Assembly (NCBI GenBank): GCA_017563185.1
Contig: JAFXIL010000067.1
Span: 1 to 41,801, forward strand
Direction: 5' to 3'
Source of the DNA: Kiritimatiellia bacterium
GTDB lineage: Bacteria > Verrucomicrobiota > Kiritimatiellia > RFP12 > UBA1067
DNA length: 41,801 nt
This document shows, piece after piece, positions 32,201-40,100 of the stretch (positions within the stretch are counted from its first letter, which is position 1; the number at the start of each line of letters is the position of its first letter). The translations under genes were made by a program, and so were the position numbers. The notes beneath the pieces are model-generated. The model was not told the origin of the DNA. It made no database searches and saw only the letters and a list, made by a program, of their open reading frames with translations.

Positions 32201-33931
32201 AGTGCCGGGTGTGCTGCCACCAAACGTTATATTTGAAGGATCATATTCCTCTCCTTCGGGGATGTCGAAGCAGAGGAAACTCGTTGGGCTGAGCGTCGCG
32301 AACTTGCTCATCTGAGTATGTCCGCTGTGGCGAGTGTACTGGATCGTATACGAAGTCCCCGCTGTCATGCCTGTGCGAACGTATGGTCCCCAGGTCTGGG
32401 TGCCGCTAAGTGCTCCTGCCCAGCTCACGATATTATTTTGGGAGTTGATCCCGACACTCACCCATTGACTCCATTTCGAACTTAATCTTTTTGTCTGCAT
32501 CTTAAAATAGCAAGTGCGCGACTTTGCCAATGTGAACGTCTGTCTCGCACATACGGCTCCGTTTCCTGAACCTAGATAAAGCAAATCACCTTTATAGTAC
32601 GATCCCGAGACGAAAGAGTATCCGTCGGGATTTAGAACGTTGCCGGCGGTGATGCGGCCTGTGCCCTGCGGCTTGTGGACGTAGAGGTCATAGCCCTTGA
32701 GGGTGATCACCTTGTCGTTGAGATTGAAGTCCATCGCGCGCCAGTCCAGATCCTCCGTCAACGTGATGCCGTTCTGGAGGTGCGCCATTCCGCCCAGCGC
32801 GTTTACGAGTTCATTTGTGAAGGGAACGAGCGCCTGGTATTCGGCGTCGTTCGCGAAGACCACCTTCACTCCGGCGATGCTTGACGGAGCCTCGCCGGGA
32901 AGCAGTTCGCTCTCCGGGGCGCAAGTTGCGTCCGCATAGTAGTGGAACGCCCCGTTCACCAACTTCGCAAACACCTCGGCCGTCGTCGAGTAGAATGCCG
33001 CCCTTACGGTGCCAGGCCGATTGGCGGAGAAGCTGACGGTGGCGCTGGTCAACTCGCCCTGCGTGAGCTCGGCGCCTTCGGGCAGTACCCACCTGTAGAA
33101 CCTGAATCCCTCGTCTGGAACTGCCGTGACGGTGATGGTTTCCGACCGATCCTGCCTTACCGTTGCCGAAGCGGCGGCGGCAGCCTCGCCCTCGCCTACG
33201 CGGATTGCGCCGTTGCCCTGCGCCTCTACCGAAATCGCCACCAGTATGTTGCCGTCTTCGTCGAACGAATAGCCGGTGCCGAGCATGAGTTCGCCGTCAA
33301 GGTCGTTTGCCAGGAACGTGGAGCGAACGGTGTCGTAGAGGCCGATGACGCCGTCGGAATTTAGCCTGGCCGGCACAAGATCGCAGCGGAGGTTTCCGTC
33401 CGCATCGCGCAGCTTGAAGGAGTAGAAAGTCCAGGAGCCGTAGTTTTCAAGGCCGGTTTCCACGTCGGTTGTGTGCGACGCGAAGAGGCAGAGTTCGGAG
33501 GCGGGAGTGTATTCGTCCGTGTCCATCTCCACGCTCGCCGCAGTCATGCCGGCAGCTACGTCCGTCACCACGCCCGCGCCCGTGGCATAGTCGGCCGTGA
33601 CGGTGTACTTCTTCGCGGGGACGAGCGCGGCGGCGGTGGTGACCTGGTTGGTGTAGCGGTCGAAGCGCACTTTGTCCGCAATCATGAAGGTGGTGAACTG
33701 CCCGGTGCTTCCGGAGCGCGAGCACCACAGGTTCTGGTTGCCGCTCACCGTGGAGAGCTCGAACATCAGCTCCGCCTTGTCAGTGCCGGCGGGCAGGAGT
33801 CCCGTTCTCACCCTGCACTGTCCGCTCGCCTTGACAAACGGCAGCTGCGTGTAGCCCTCTGGCAGACCATCGGCCATAGCCATCGAGATCGCCATCACGG
33901 CGGCAAGTCCCGCCTTGAATTTCACATTCAT
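29255..33931 (-). CDS. Giant secreted beta-strand repeat (autotransporter-associated type) surface protein
   Basis: This 1558-residue protein has a Sec signal peptide (MNVKFKAGLAAVMAISMAMA). Residues ~25-225 look like a LamG/jelly-roll domain. Residues ~232-316 (VSVEAQGNGAIRVGEGE, then ITVTAVPDEGFRFYRWV) form a divergent InlB B-repeat-type domain. The rest is a duplicated unit of about 590 residues (~321-912 and ~914-1552). Each copy contains GTGRITxGNVLNPD, LSGTQTWGPYVRTG and the line GGSTPGTxDYGGLGLQ; the strand-rich pattern GKGxLVMS ... VVEEGxL is typical of passenger-type beta-helix repeats. No membrane barrel or sorting signal was found at the C-terminus, which ends IYFVTGMTLFIR. It is probably displayed or shed at the cell surface; ligand unknown. 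A good promoter lies about 110 nt upstream. Confidence 0.85.
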   Translation of the reverse strand: MNVKFKAGLAAVMAISMAMADGLPEGYTQLPFVKASGQCRVRTGLLPAGTDKAELMFELSTVSGNQNLWCSRSGSTGQFTTFMIADKVRFDRYTNQVTTAAALVPAKKYTVTADYATGAGVVTDVAAGMTAASVEMDTDEYTPASELCLFASHTTDVETGLENYGSWTFYSFKLRDADGNLRCDLVPARLNSDGVIGLYDTVRSTFLANDLDGELMLGTGYSFDEDGNILVAISVEAQGNGAIRVGEGEAAAAASATVRQDRSETITVTAVPDEGFRFYRWVLPEGAELTQGELTSATVSFSANRPGTVRAAFYSTTAEVFAKLVNGAFHYYADATCAPESELLPGEAPSSIAGVKVVFANDAEYQALVPFTNELVNALGGMAHLQNGITLTEDLDWRAMDFNLNDKVITLKGYDLYVHKPQGTGRITAGNVLNPDGYSFVSGSYYKGDLLYLGSGNGAVCARQTFTLAKSRTCYFKMQTKRLSSKWSQWVSVGINSQNNIVSWAGALSGTQTWGPYVRTGMTAGTSYTIQYTRHSGHTQMSKFATLSPTSFLCFDIPEGEEYDPSNITFGGSTPGTSDYGGLGLQIHKMGKGKLVMSTAKGDIGGNGVMSTVVEEGVLENANNTGCGAKNSRIEVLEKGQFDTLGASSAAYDFTISGSGVDGLGAIVNNTEVADAFNASFIARNITLGTNAVIGGTHEFNLKNGNWAATTMTMGGHSITYTNTTVYAGNVTYSGAGSIIVPQGAALSFYAHNSAAANCDVTVFGTLNHDCGGFTSVGSLVFEPGSACILSDAAGSGSIPTVVVADRFAPCANYLNGGECTLTSLPVQLGDASHLEPTLDLSRIDGVFDGTNTTFYSGSTVTVDLGDREFSGSVLLMAWSELSTAFFVVDDANKERLGLLPRPDGLYIFPGKVPSFVKYDVEHDHWAFYDEDVNLYNGEWTLGMDYMKALFATDGEFQALAQHKDELDAANVSVFLQDDITLDADADWRAIDFDMNGKTILLKGYDLKLRKTHGTGRITSGNVLNPDAYNFVSGSSYSGNLLYLGSSSGGISAMQNFTLVKDRPCYFKTQTTRLNSTWGQYVSVGINSVSGLMPKTSNLSGTQTWGPYVRTGLKAGTSYQLQIARYNGRTYISKYATLSPSSYLYFDVPEGEECDVSNITLGGSTPGTADYGGLGLQVHKTGKGTLVMSKVYDFSGSGITSMVVEEGLVKKASGATCGAQYSRIVVEDGAQFDLNGRIYHDYDYTLSGAGPDGRGALISTADIDAATAYAQNTGMSFLRNVTLGADATIYAAGNMGMIFYNYNANTMTMGGNTVTYDGTGETRIFAGNMSYSGEGRIVIATNGWFQTHISSPTAGGCAVDVYGRYWQNTGNLTPVKSLVFHEGSTFRELNASPATKVVYETYAPPVVSESAEGFLTRPKVQLGAADHLEVTLDLSRFTDTYDDREEGALSFYFKAEEVPASSTGTGDSGTDDPEAGGDEEPQDPPPPQVVVTEATSVTVEIGDRTEGLGKPALLWKEAPPYEVMSRFRSSAAMKRRGMFIEVRDDGIYFVTGMTLFIR

Positions 33932-34041
33932 CGTTCTTCTCCAATAGCTGGAGCAACGCGCTCGCGCACGCCGCCCCGGTTGTGACGGAAATTCCTCCGC
34001 CGACCACCCGGCCGACACCATTCCACAATCAAACTTGAAGA

Positions 34042-34071
34042 ATGATACCATATCCCATTGCACATTGACAA
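34042..34071 (-). promoter_or_regulatory. Promoter of the giant surface protein gene
   Basis: TTGTCA (34066-34071), 18-nt spacer and TATCAT (34042-34047) with a TGG extension are read on the minus strand. Each hexamer differs from consensus by one base. The 5' UTR is about 105 nt. Confidence 0.65.
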
Positions 34072-34109
34072 GCGATACTTGTCCAAAAAAGCATCGCGCC
34101 ATAATTCAA

Positions 34110-34139
34110 GCGCGGGCGGCAAAGATGCCGTCCGCGCCT
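34110..34139 (-). terminator. Hairpin terminator after the outer-membrane barrel gene
   Basis: The inverted repeat GCGCGGGCGGCA-AAGA-TGCCGTCCGCGC (one mismatch) lies about 60 bp beyond the stop codon. On the minus strand only TTGAATTA follows, so the T-run is poor. Confidence 0.5.
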
Positions 34140-34198
34140 TGCAATGCACGGAATACGCCTTTCGCGTGCTTCGCGCATTTCGCTGTTCTTAGGCCGCG

Positions 34199-35134
34199 TC
34201 AGAACGCGAAGGTCACGCCCACGCCGCCGTAGAAGTTCCAGGAGTGGTTGCAGCCGTGGCCCCAGGCCGCGTTGTGGCCGCGCGCGCCGGCGCGCATGTT
34301 GGAGTCGAAGATGTAGTCGCTGTAGGCGACGTATCCGGTGAGCGACACGCCATGGCCGAGGTTCCAGGTGAGCTCGCCCATGACGGTGGTGTCCATGATG
34401 CCGCCGTGGTCAAGCTCGCGGCCGTGCTTCACAAAGTCGTAGTGGCGCACGCGCGAGGTGTTGCCGAAGCCCTGGCCGACGGAGGGACGGAACACGAGCA
34501 CGGGGTCGTCACCCTCGTTCTTGCCGTCGATGAGCGGGAAATCGTGGCCGAGGTTGAGGTTCACGTAGGTGCCCTCGTCGGCCATGATGTCGCGCTCGAT
34601 GGCAAGCGTCGGCTCGACAATCGAGAAGATGCCGTCGGAGAGGCCCAGCTCGAGGTTGAGGTACTGCGTGTCGTCCATGCAGCGGCCGTCGTCGTGGTAG
34701 CGGCGGAAATACTCGTAGATGTAGTTGAAGTCAACGGAGAGCTTGCCGAACTCCTCGCTTAGCTCGAACTCGTGCGCAAGGCCCACGATCGCGTCGAACG
34801 TGGAGCGCTTGCCTGTGCGCCGACCGTAGCCGCCGCGCTTGCCGTTCGTCTTCGTGACGTCGTAGATAGCCTCTGCGCTGAGATAGAACCAGTCGCAGAA
34901 CGTCGCCTTCACGCTCGGGGTGAGGATCGGGTCGCGTCCGTCGATCACGCCGTACGTCATGTAGCGAGAGTCGAGCTGCGCGCCCGCCTCGAACGCGACG
35001 ATCTGCGTCTCGCCGTACGAGATTCCATCGCCTGGCGCCCAGGCCAGCTCTGCGCTTTCAGCCTTTTCCTGCGCAACGGACGCAAGCCCCGCCGCCACGG
35101 CAGCTGCAAACGTCATCATCTTCTTCATGTGCAT
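34199..35134 (-). CDS. Outer-membrane beta-barrel protein
   Basis: The 311-residue protein has a signal peptide (KKMMTFAAAVAAGLASVA, cleavage before QEKAE likely). The rest is built of alternating amphipathic strands rich in aromatic residues (VKATFCDWFYLSAEAIYDV, KLSVDFNYIYEYFRRY, GVSLTGYVAYSDYIF). It ends GGVGVTFAF, the terminal-Phe signature recognised by the Bam assembly machinery. About 12-14 strands are suggested by eye. No family name is recognised; a porin, channel or surface sensor are all possible. ATG 35134 follows AAGGAA, and an in-frame ATG at 35128 is an alternative. A 5'-leader hairpin and a TTGACA promoter are found upstream, so it is monocistronic. Confidence 0.82.
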   Translation of the reverse strand: MHMKKMMTFAAAVAAGLASVAQEKAESAELAWAPGDGISYGETQIVAFEAGAQLDSRYMTYGVIDGRDPILTPSVKATFCDWFYLSAEAIYDVTKTNGKRGGYGRRTGKRSTFDAIVGLAHEFELSEEFGKLSVDFNYIYEYFRRYHDDGRCMDDTQYLNLELGLSDGIFSIVEPTLAIERDIMADEGTYVNLNLGHDFPLIDGKNEGDDPVLVFRPSVGQGFGNTSRVRHYDFVKHGRELDHGGIMDTTVMGELTWNLGHGVSLTGYVAYSDYIFDSNMRAGARGHNAAWGHGCNHSWNFYGGVGVTFAF

Positions 35135-35161
35135 ATTTCTTGTATTCCTTTCCTTTTTTTC

Positions 35162-35217
35162 CCGCCACAATGGCGGCGAACGCCTAATAGTTTGCCAAAT
35201 CTAACTTTTGCTGTCAA
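35162..35217 (-). promoter_or_regulatory. Promoter and leader hairpin of the beta-barrel gene
   Basis: TTGACA (35212-35217), 17-nt spacer and CAAACT (35189-35194, TGG extension) make a promoter with a perfect -35 and weak -10. In the leader, CCGCCA-TTG-TGGCGG (35162-35176) forms a 6-bp hairpin ending about 10 nt before the purine-rich ribosome-binding region. Confidence 0.5.
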
Positions 35218-35668
35218 GCCTCCTCTTGCACATTTTCGAGGTTCGAGGTTCGACATCGTGCATCACTCTGCCATCCGCAGTGGTAAATATTTCTGCCTGA
35301 GACTCTATGGCATTCCCCTCTCTCAACTTGATAGACACGCCGCGACTTACCTGCACTTTCTTTGGTTGCGACCCATAATCCCAGCTCGTCAAATGAATCA
35401 CAAGGTGAGTTTTCACACATTGCATACAAATTTCCCCCTCCATCTTCCTCAATCGGATCGCGATTCAGCCAGCGCATGTGGCCCGTGTGGTAGAAGCGGT
35501 AGCGGAAGAAGCCGGCGTGTCTGCCGGCCTTGGCGACGAGCCTGCCGAAGGCGTCGTAGGAATATGATATCCCGCGTCGCGTCCTTCTGCGGCGTATTGA
35601 TACTCCACCGCCGCCATTGCGTTCGAGGACGGCATCTGGGCCTTGCATATTTCATCCTTGAATGTCAT
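35201..35668 (-). pseudogene. Decayed Rhs/YD-repeat C-terminal fragment
   Basis: The Rhs core signature is clear in one frame: YSYDAFGRLVAKAG, then YRFYHTGHMRWLNRDPIEED and NLYAMCENSPCDSFDELGL. It corresponds to the conserved end of Rhs polymorphic toxins just before the variable tip. No full-length gene precedes it. The upstream part (MPSSNAMAAVEYQYAAEG) and the downstream part (SWDYGSQPKKVQVSRGVSIK, ending RRLDSKS) read sensibly only in other frames, so at least one and probably two frameshifts are present. The stretch is visibly richer in A+T than its neighbours. It is best read as the remnant of an acquired Rhs element. It fills most of the 656-bp gap between the barrel gene and the plus-strand oxidoreductase. 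Confidence 0.75.
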
Positions 35669-35708
35669 TTCAATCGCCTCTTGATGCTATGCACATTATG
35701 AGCTCGCC

Positions 35709-35723
35709 GGGGGGACTGTCCCC
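35709..35723. repeat. GGGGAC-T-GTCCCC palindrome
   Basis: A 13-bp perfect inverted repeat (35711-35723), extended by two further Gs on the left, lies between the Rhs remnant and the promoter of the plus-strand oxidoreductase. Such GGGGACTGTCCCC words are often part of REP-like or RAYT-associated repeats, but only one copy is seen here. Confidence 0.45.
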
Positions 35724-35756
35724 ACATGTTATTCTTTGCTCTACACGAATTTATGT

Positions 35757-35762
35757 TATAAT
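35757..35762 (+). promoter_or_regulatory. Extended -10 promoter of the plus-strand oxidoreductase gene
   Basis: ATGTTATAAT gives a perfect TATAAT with TGn extension 28 bp upstream of the ATG at 35791. The -35 is poor (TTTGCT/TTGCTC). Confidence 0.6.
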
Positions 35763-35790
35763 ATGTGAAATCTTTTTGGAGAGATCAATC

Positions 35791-37155
35791 ATGAAAAAAA
35801 CCACTAGACGCACATTTCTGAGAGCGGCCGCAGGAACGTTCTTCATTCCCGCGCGGATGCTGTACGGGCAGGAGCTGCCGCGCAGGCAGCTGCGCCTCGC
35901 CGTAGTCGGCGCAGGCGGCATCGGCGGAATGACGAGCAGCGAGCTACGCAATGCGGGCGCAACCGTGGCGGCGCTCTGCGACGTCAACTCCGCCAGGCTC
36001 GCAGGCGCGGCGCGCCACTACCCCGGCGTTCCCACGTACATGGACTGGCGCGAGCTCTTCAAGCACCACAAGGACTTCGACGCCGTCGCCGTCTGCACGC
36101 CGGACCACACCCACGCCATCATCGGCCTCAACGCGATGCGCCTCGGCAAGCACGTCTACATCCAGAAGCCCCTCGCCCACTCCTACGAGGAATGCCGCAT
36201 GCTCATGGCCGAGCAGAAGCGCACAGGCGTGGTGGCGCAGATGGGCAACCAGCACCATCCCCGCGGCAAGGCGTTCCGCATCCTCGCCGAGACGGGCATC
36301 ATCGGCGAAGTGACGGAGGTGGTGTGCTGGACCGACCGGCCCGGCCGCTTCTGGCCGCCCGCGCCCAAGAGCTATCCCGCCACAGGCGCGTTCAACCGCG
36401 GCTTCACCGCCGAATCCTGGGACGTCTGGCTCGGCCCCGGCCCCGTCCATCCCTGCTCACCCCTCATCGCCCCTTTCAAATGGCGTGGCTGGTGGGACTA
36501 CGGCACCGGCGCAATCGGCGACATGGCAATCCACAACGCCGACCCCGCCTTCGAGATCTTCGGCTGGAATGCCCCAATCTCCGTGAAGGGAATCTGCGAC
36601 GAGCCCGTGATGGCCTCATTCCCCGGGCGCGCCAAGATCGAAATGACCTTCGCGCCCACGCCCAAGAGCCCGCGCACAGTGAAATTCACGTGGATGAACT
36701 CCAGCCAGACGCCGCCGCTCCCCAAGGGCGTCCATCCCAAGTACGCCTTCGGCGACAACGGCCTCATGTTCGTCGGCACGAAAGGCATCTTCAACGGCGT
36801 GGTGTGGGGCGGCGGAAGCCCAATCGTGATCGCCGCCACGGACCACGAGTGGAACAAAGAGACGAAGAACATGCAGCGCGAGGGAGCGAAGGCTATCCGC
36901 GGCCTCGAGTTCCACAACCACTATGTGGAGTTCGTCAACGCGGCGAAGGCCGGCACCCCCGAGGCCTGCGCAAGCAAGATGTCGTACGCGGCGCCGTTCA
37001 CGCAGTCGCTCCTCGTTGGCGCGATAGGCCTACGTTTCCACAACCGCGAACTCCACTTCGACCCGGCGGCGGGCCGCTTCACCGACTGCCCCGAGGCGAA
37101 CGAGTTCCTGAAGGCGCCCTCGCGCGGCGCTTTCTCGATGAAGGACTTCGCCTAG
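35791..37155 (+). CDS. Tat-exported Gfo/Idh/MocA-family oxidoreductase (second copy)
   Basis: This is the only intact plus-strand gene. The 454-residue protein begins with a Tat signal (KTTRRTFLRAAAGTFFIPA). A Rossmann domain follows (LRLAVVGAGGIGGMTSSELR, VAALCDVNSARLAG, AVCTPDHTHAIIGLNAMRLG). The EKP motif reads QKPLAHSYEE, keeping the Lys, and the sugar-binding half contains GNQHHPRGK and WWDYGTGAIGDMAIHNADP. It is a distant paralogue of the gene at 4784-6199. Export suggests action on free sugars or glycan fragments in the periplasm; the substrate is unknown. ATG 35791 is set by the Tat motif and GGAGAG. The gene converges on the SNF2 helicase gene with only 13 bp between the stop codons and no terminator seen. 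Confidence 0.9.
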   Translation: MKKTTRRTFLRAAAGTFFIPARMLYGQELPRRQLRLAVVGAGGIGGMTSSELRNAGATVAALCDVNSARLAGAARHYPGVPTYMDWRELFKHHKDFDAVAVCTPDHTHAIIGLNAMRLGKHVYIQKPLAHSYEECRMLMAEQKRTGVVAQMGNQHHPRGKAFRILAETGIIGEVTEVVCWTDRPGRFWPPAPKSYPATGAFNRGFTAESWDVWLGPGPVHPCSPLIAPFKWRGWWDYGTGAIGDMAIHNADPAFEIFGWNAPISVKGICDEPVMASFPGRAKIEMTFAPTPKSPRTVKFTWMNSSQTPPLPKGVHPKYAFGDNGLMFVGTKGIFNGVVWGGGSPIVIAATDHEWNKETKNMQREGAKAIRGLEFHNHYVEFVNAAKAGTPEACASKMSYAAPFTQSLLVGAIGLRFHNRELHFDPAAGRFTDCPEANEFLKAPSRGAFSMKDFA

Positions 37156-37168
37156 CCGAAACGGCCGG

Positions 37169-40100
37169 CTAGAGTCCAACGATGGCTCGGATGTCGTCGT
37201 AGGTGAGCTTCTGGACGGCATCGGCGTCGGTGGTGCCCACCGTCGCGTCGATCACCAGCTGCTTCTTCTTCTGAAGCGCCAGCACCCGCTCCTCAACCGA
37301 GTTCTCGGCGATCATCTTCACCACATAGACCGTCTTCTTCTGGCCAATGCGGTGCGCGCGGTCGGTCGCCTGGTCCTCTACGGCCGGATTCCACCACGGG
37401 TCGAAGTGCACCACCATGTCCGCCCCCGTGAGGTTCAGGCCCGTGCCGCCAGCGTGAAGCGAGATGAGGAAAAGCGGAATCGACTCGTCGGTGTTGAAGC
37501 GGCGGCACTCGCCAAGGCGGTCCTTCGTTTCGCCGTCGAGATAGCAGTACGTGATTCCACGCGCCTCCAGTTCGCGCCTGAGTATGGTGAGCATGGTCAC
37601 GAACTGGCTGAACACGAGCACGCGGTGCCCGCCGTCCATCGCCTCGTCGAGCATCTCGAAGAACACCTCGAGCTTGCCAGATAGATCCTGTGAATTTTTC
37701 TCACACAGAGACTCGGAGGCACGGAGCCCCCCATCTCCTCTCTGTGTCTCTGTGCCTCTGTGTGAGATTCCGGGATGTTGCTCGCGGTACTCCTTGAGGA
37801 GCTCGAGGTGGGAAGCAACCTGGCGAAGGCGCATGAGAAGCGCAAGTATCTCCATGCGCGACTTCGCGAAGCCCTTTGCCTTCACCATGTCTCCGATTTT
37901 TCCGCGCGCGTCCGCTAGCAGTCTGTTGTACCAGCTCTGCTGCGTGATGGTCATCGGGCAGTATGCCACCTTCACGATCTTGTCTGGCAGATCCTTAGCC
38001 ACCGATTTCTTGAGGCGCCGCAGAATGAACGGATGGAGCTTGCGGTGAAGGCGCTCCTGTTCGGCGCGCCCCTCCTGCCCGCCCGCCTCTATCGGCTCCT
38101 GCGTTGTGGCCTTGAACTCCTCGTACCGGCCGAGATAGTCCGGCATCAGGAAGTCGAAGATGCTCCACACGTCCGCCACGGAGTTCTCGACGGGCGTGCC
38201 GGTCAGGACTAGCTTTTGCACCGACTCAAGGCGCTTCGCGGCGCGTGCGTTGCGCGTCTGGCGGTTCTTGATGTGCTGCGTCTCGTCAAGCACCACCACG
38301 CTGAACGTCTTGTCGAGATAGGCGGCCTCGAGGTCGCGCTGCAGAAGCGCGTACGAGGTGATCACTAGGTCATGACTCTGGATCGAATCGAAAGTCTCGG
38401 CGCGGTTCGGACCCGACACCACGAGGCGTTTCATCCACGGCGTGAACTTCTCTGCCTCGGCGGCCCAGTTCTGCACAAGCGACGTGGGGCACACCACGAG
38501 CGCTGGCTTGCCGCGCGCCTCGGGATCGGTGCGGGCGAGCGATATCCACGTGAGAGTCTGCAGCGTCTTTCCAAGGCCCATCTCGTCCGCCAGCAGTCCA
38601 GAAAGGCCGCTGCGCTCGAGGAAGCGCATCCAGTAGACGCCCTCCTTCTGGTAGGGCCTTAGCGTGTTCTCGAGCGGACCAAGATCCACCTTCTCCCACT
38701 TGGCCCCCGGATCGCGGTTGCGCTTCGCGGCCGTCTCGCGCCAGTTCGGCGCGGGGGCGTCGTCAAGCTCCACCGCGTCGGCGATCACGTCTAGCGACGC
38801 GCGGACGTACGGTGCGTAGAGGGAGGCCACTCGGAAATGCCCCGGCTTTGCGCCGGCGCTGCTCGGGCAGTCCGCGAACACGCGGCGCATCTGGGCCACG
38901 GCGTCGGAATCGAGCAGCAGCGTCTCGCCGTTGCGCATCAGATACGAGTCGCCGCGGTTGATTGCGGCCTGTATCTCGGCGGGGGGGATGTTGCGCCCGC
39001 CGTCGTCGAACGTGCAGCCCACCTCGAAGGCGCCATCCTTCGATCCTGGCACGTCGGCAACGTCCACAAGGGCTATCACGTGGCCCATTGAGTCCACCAT
39101 CTCGTCGAGCTGCTCCGAGAATATAACCTTCCATCCGCTGCGCGCGAGCGATGGCGCGCCGCCGCCAAGGAAGTTAAGCACGTCGCGCGGCTCCGTGATG
39201 AAGCGGCGGCGGCTGTCGCCATCCTTCTCGAAGCCCAGCGCCTCGAGGGTCTTCACCGCGGCCTGCTCAGCGGCGAGATTACGCGTATGGTAGAGAAGCA
39301 TGTCGTCGGGATCGGGACGGCATATATCGTACGGGCCGGCGGGATTGCAGCAGCGTATCTCGCGCGAGCCATACACTGCGTAGATGTCGGCTCCAAGCGA
39401 AGCGCGGGAACCGGCCACGCAGAGCTTGATCACGGGCTTGTCGGGCACAAAGCGGAAGAGGTCCTCGTCGGGCGAGATCTGTACGTCGCACACTCTGCGC
39501 AGCACGGGCAGATTGCCGAGGATGAAGGAGGCCATCGCCTCGCGGGGGATCACCTCGTCATGCTGGTACAGGGTGCGGAAGGCGTCCTGCAGCACGTTCG
39601 CGAGCGGCGTGAACGTGCCGCGCCCCGGGCCCGCCTCGCCGAGCGGACGGCTCCACACGAACCCCTTTCGCCCATGCACGAAGAAGCGGTCGCAAGACGC
39701 CACGTGCTCGAACGGAAGATCCGCCCACGGGTAGAGCGCGAAGCTGCCGCTCTCCTCGAAGAATTCGGCCCGCAGCACCGAACGCACAGGATCTCCCTTC
39801 GCGCGAAGCTCCACGATGTTAAGGAAGTCGCCGGGCGACAGCACCATCTCCGGCGTGGCCGGGCCTTCGCAGATGTCCTCCAGCACGTCGAGCAGATTGC
39901 ACGCGGCGGGGGAAAGGTACACGCCAGGCGCCTCGCGAAGGCGCGGGTCGTCGGGCGAATGGCGCACGCCCGCCTTGTCCACGAGCGCGAACGTCGTCTT
40001 CACGCCGCCCGCGTAGAACTCGTCACGGAAGGTCGCCTCGTTCCACGAAAGGTCGATACGCATCGGCACGCCCTTCGGGGATCTGAGAATGTACGCGGAT

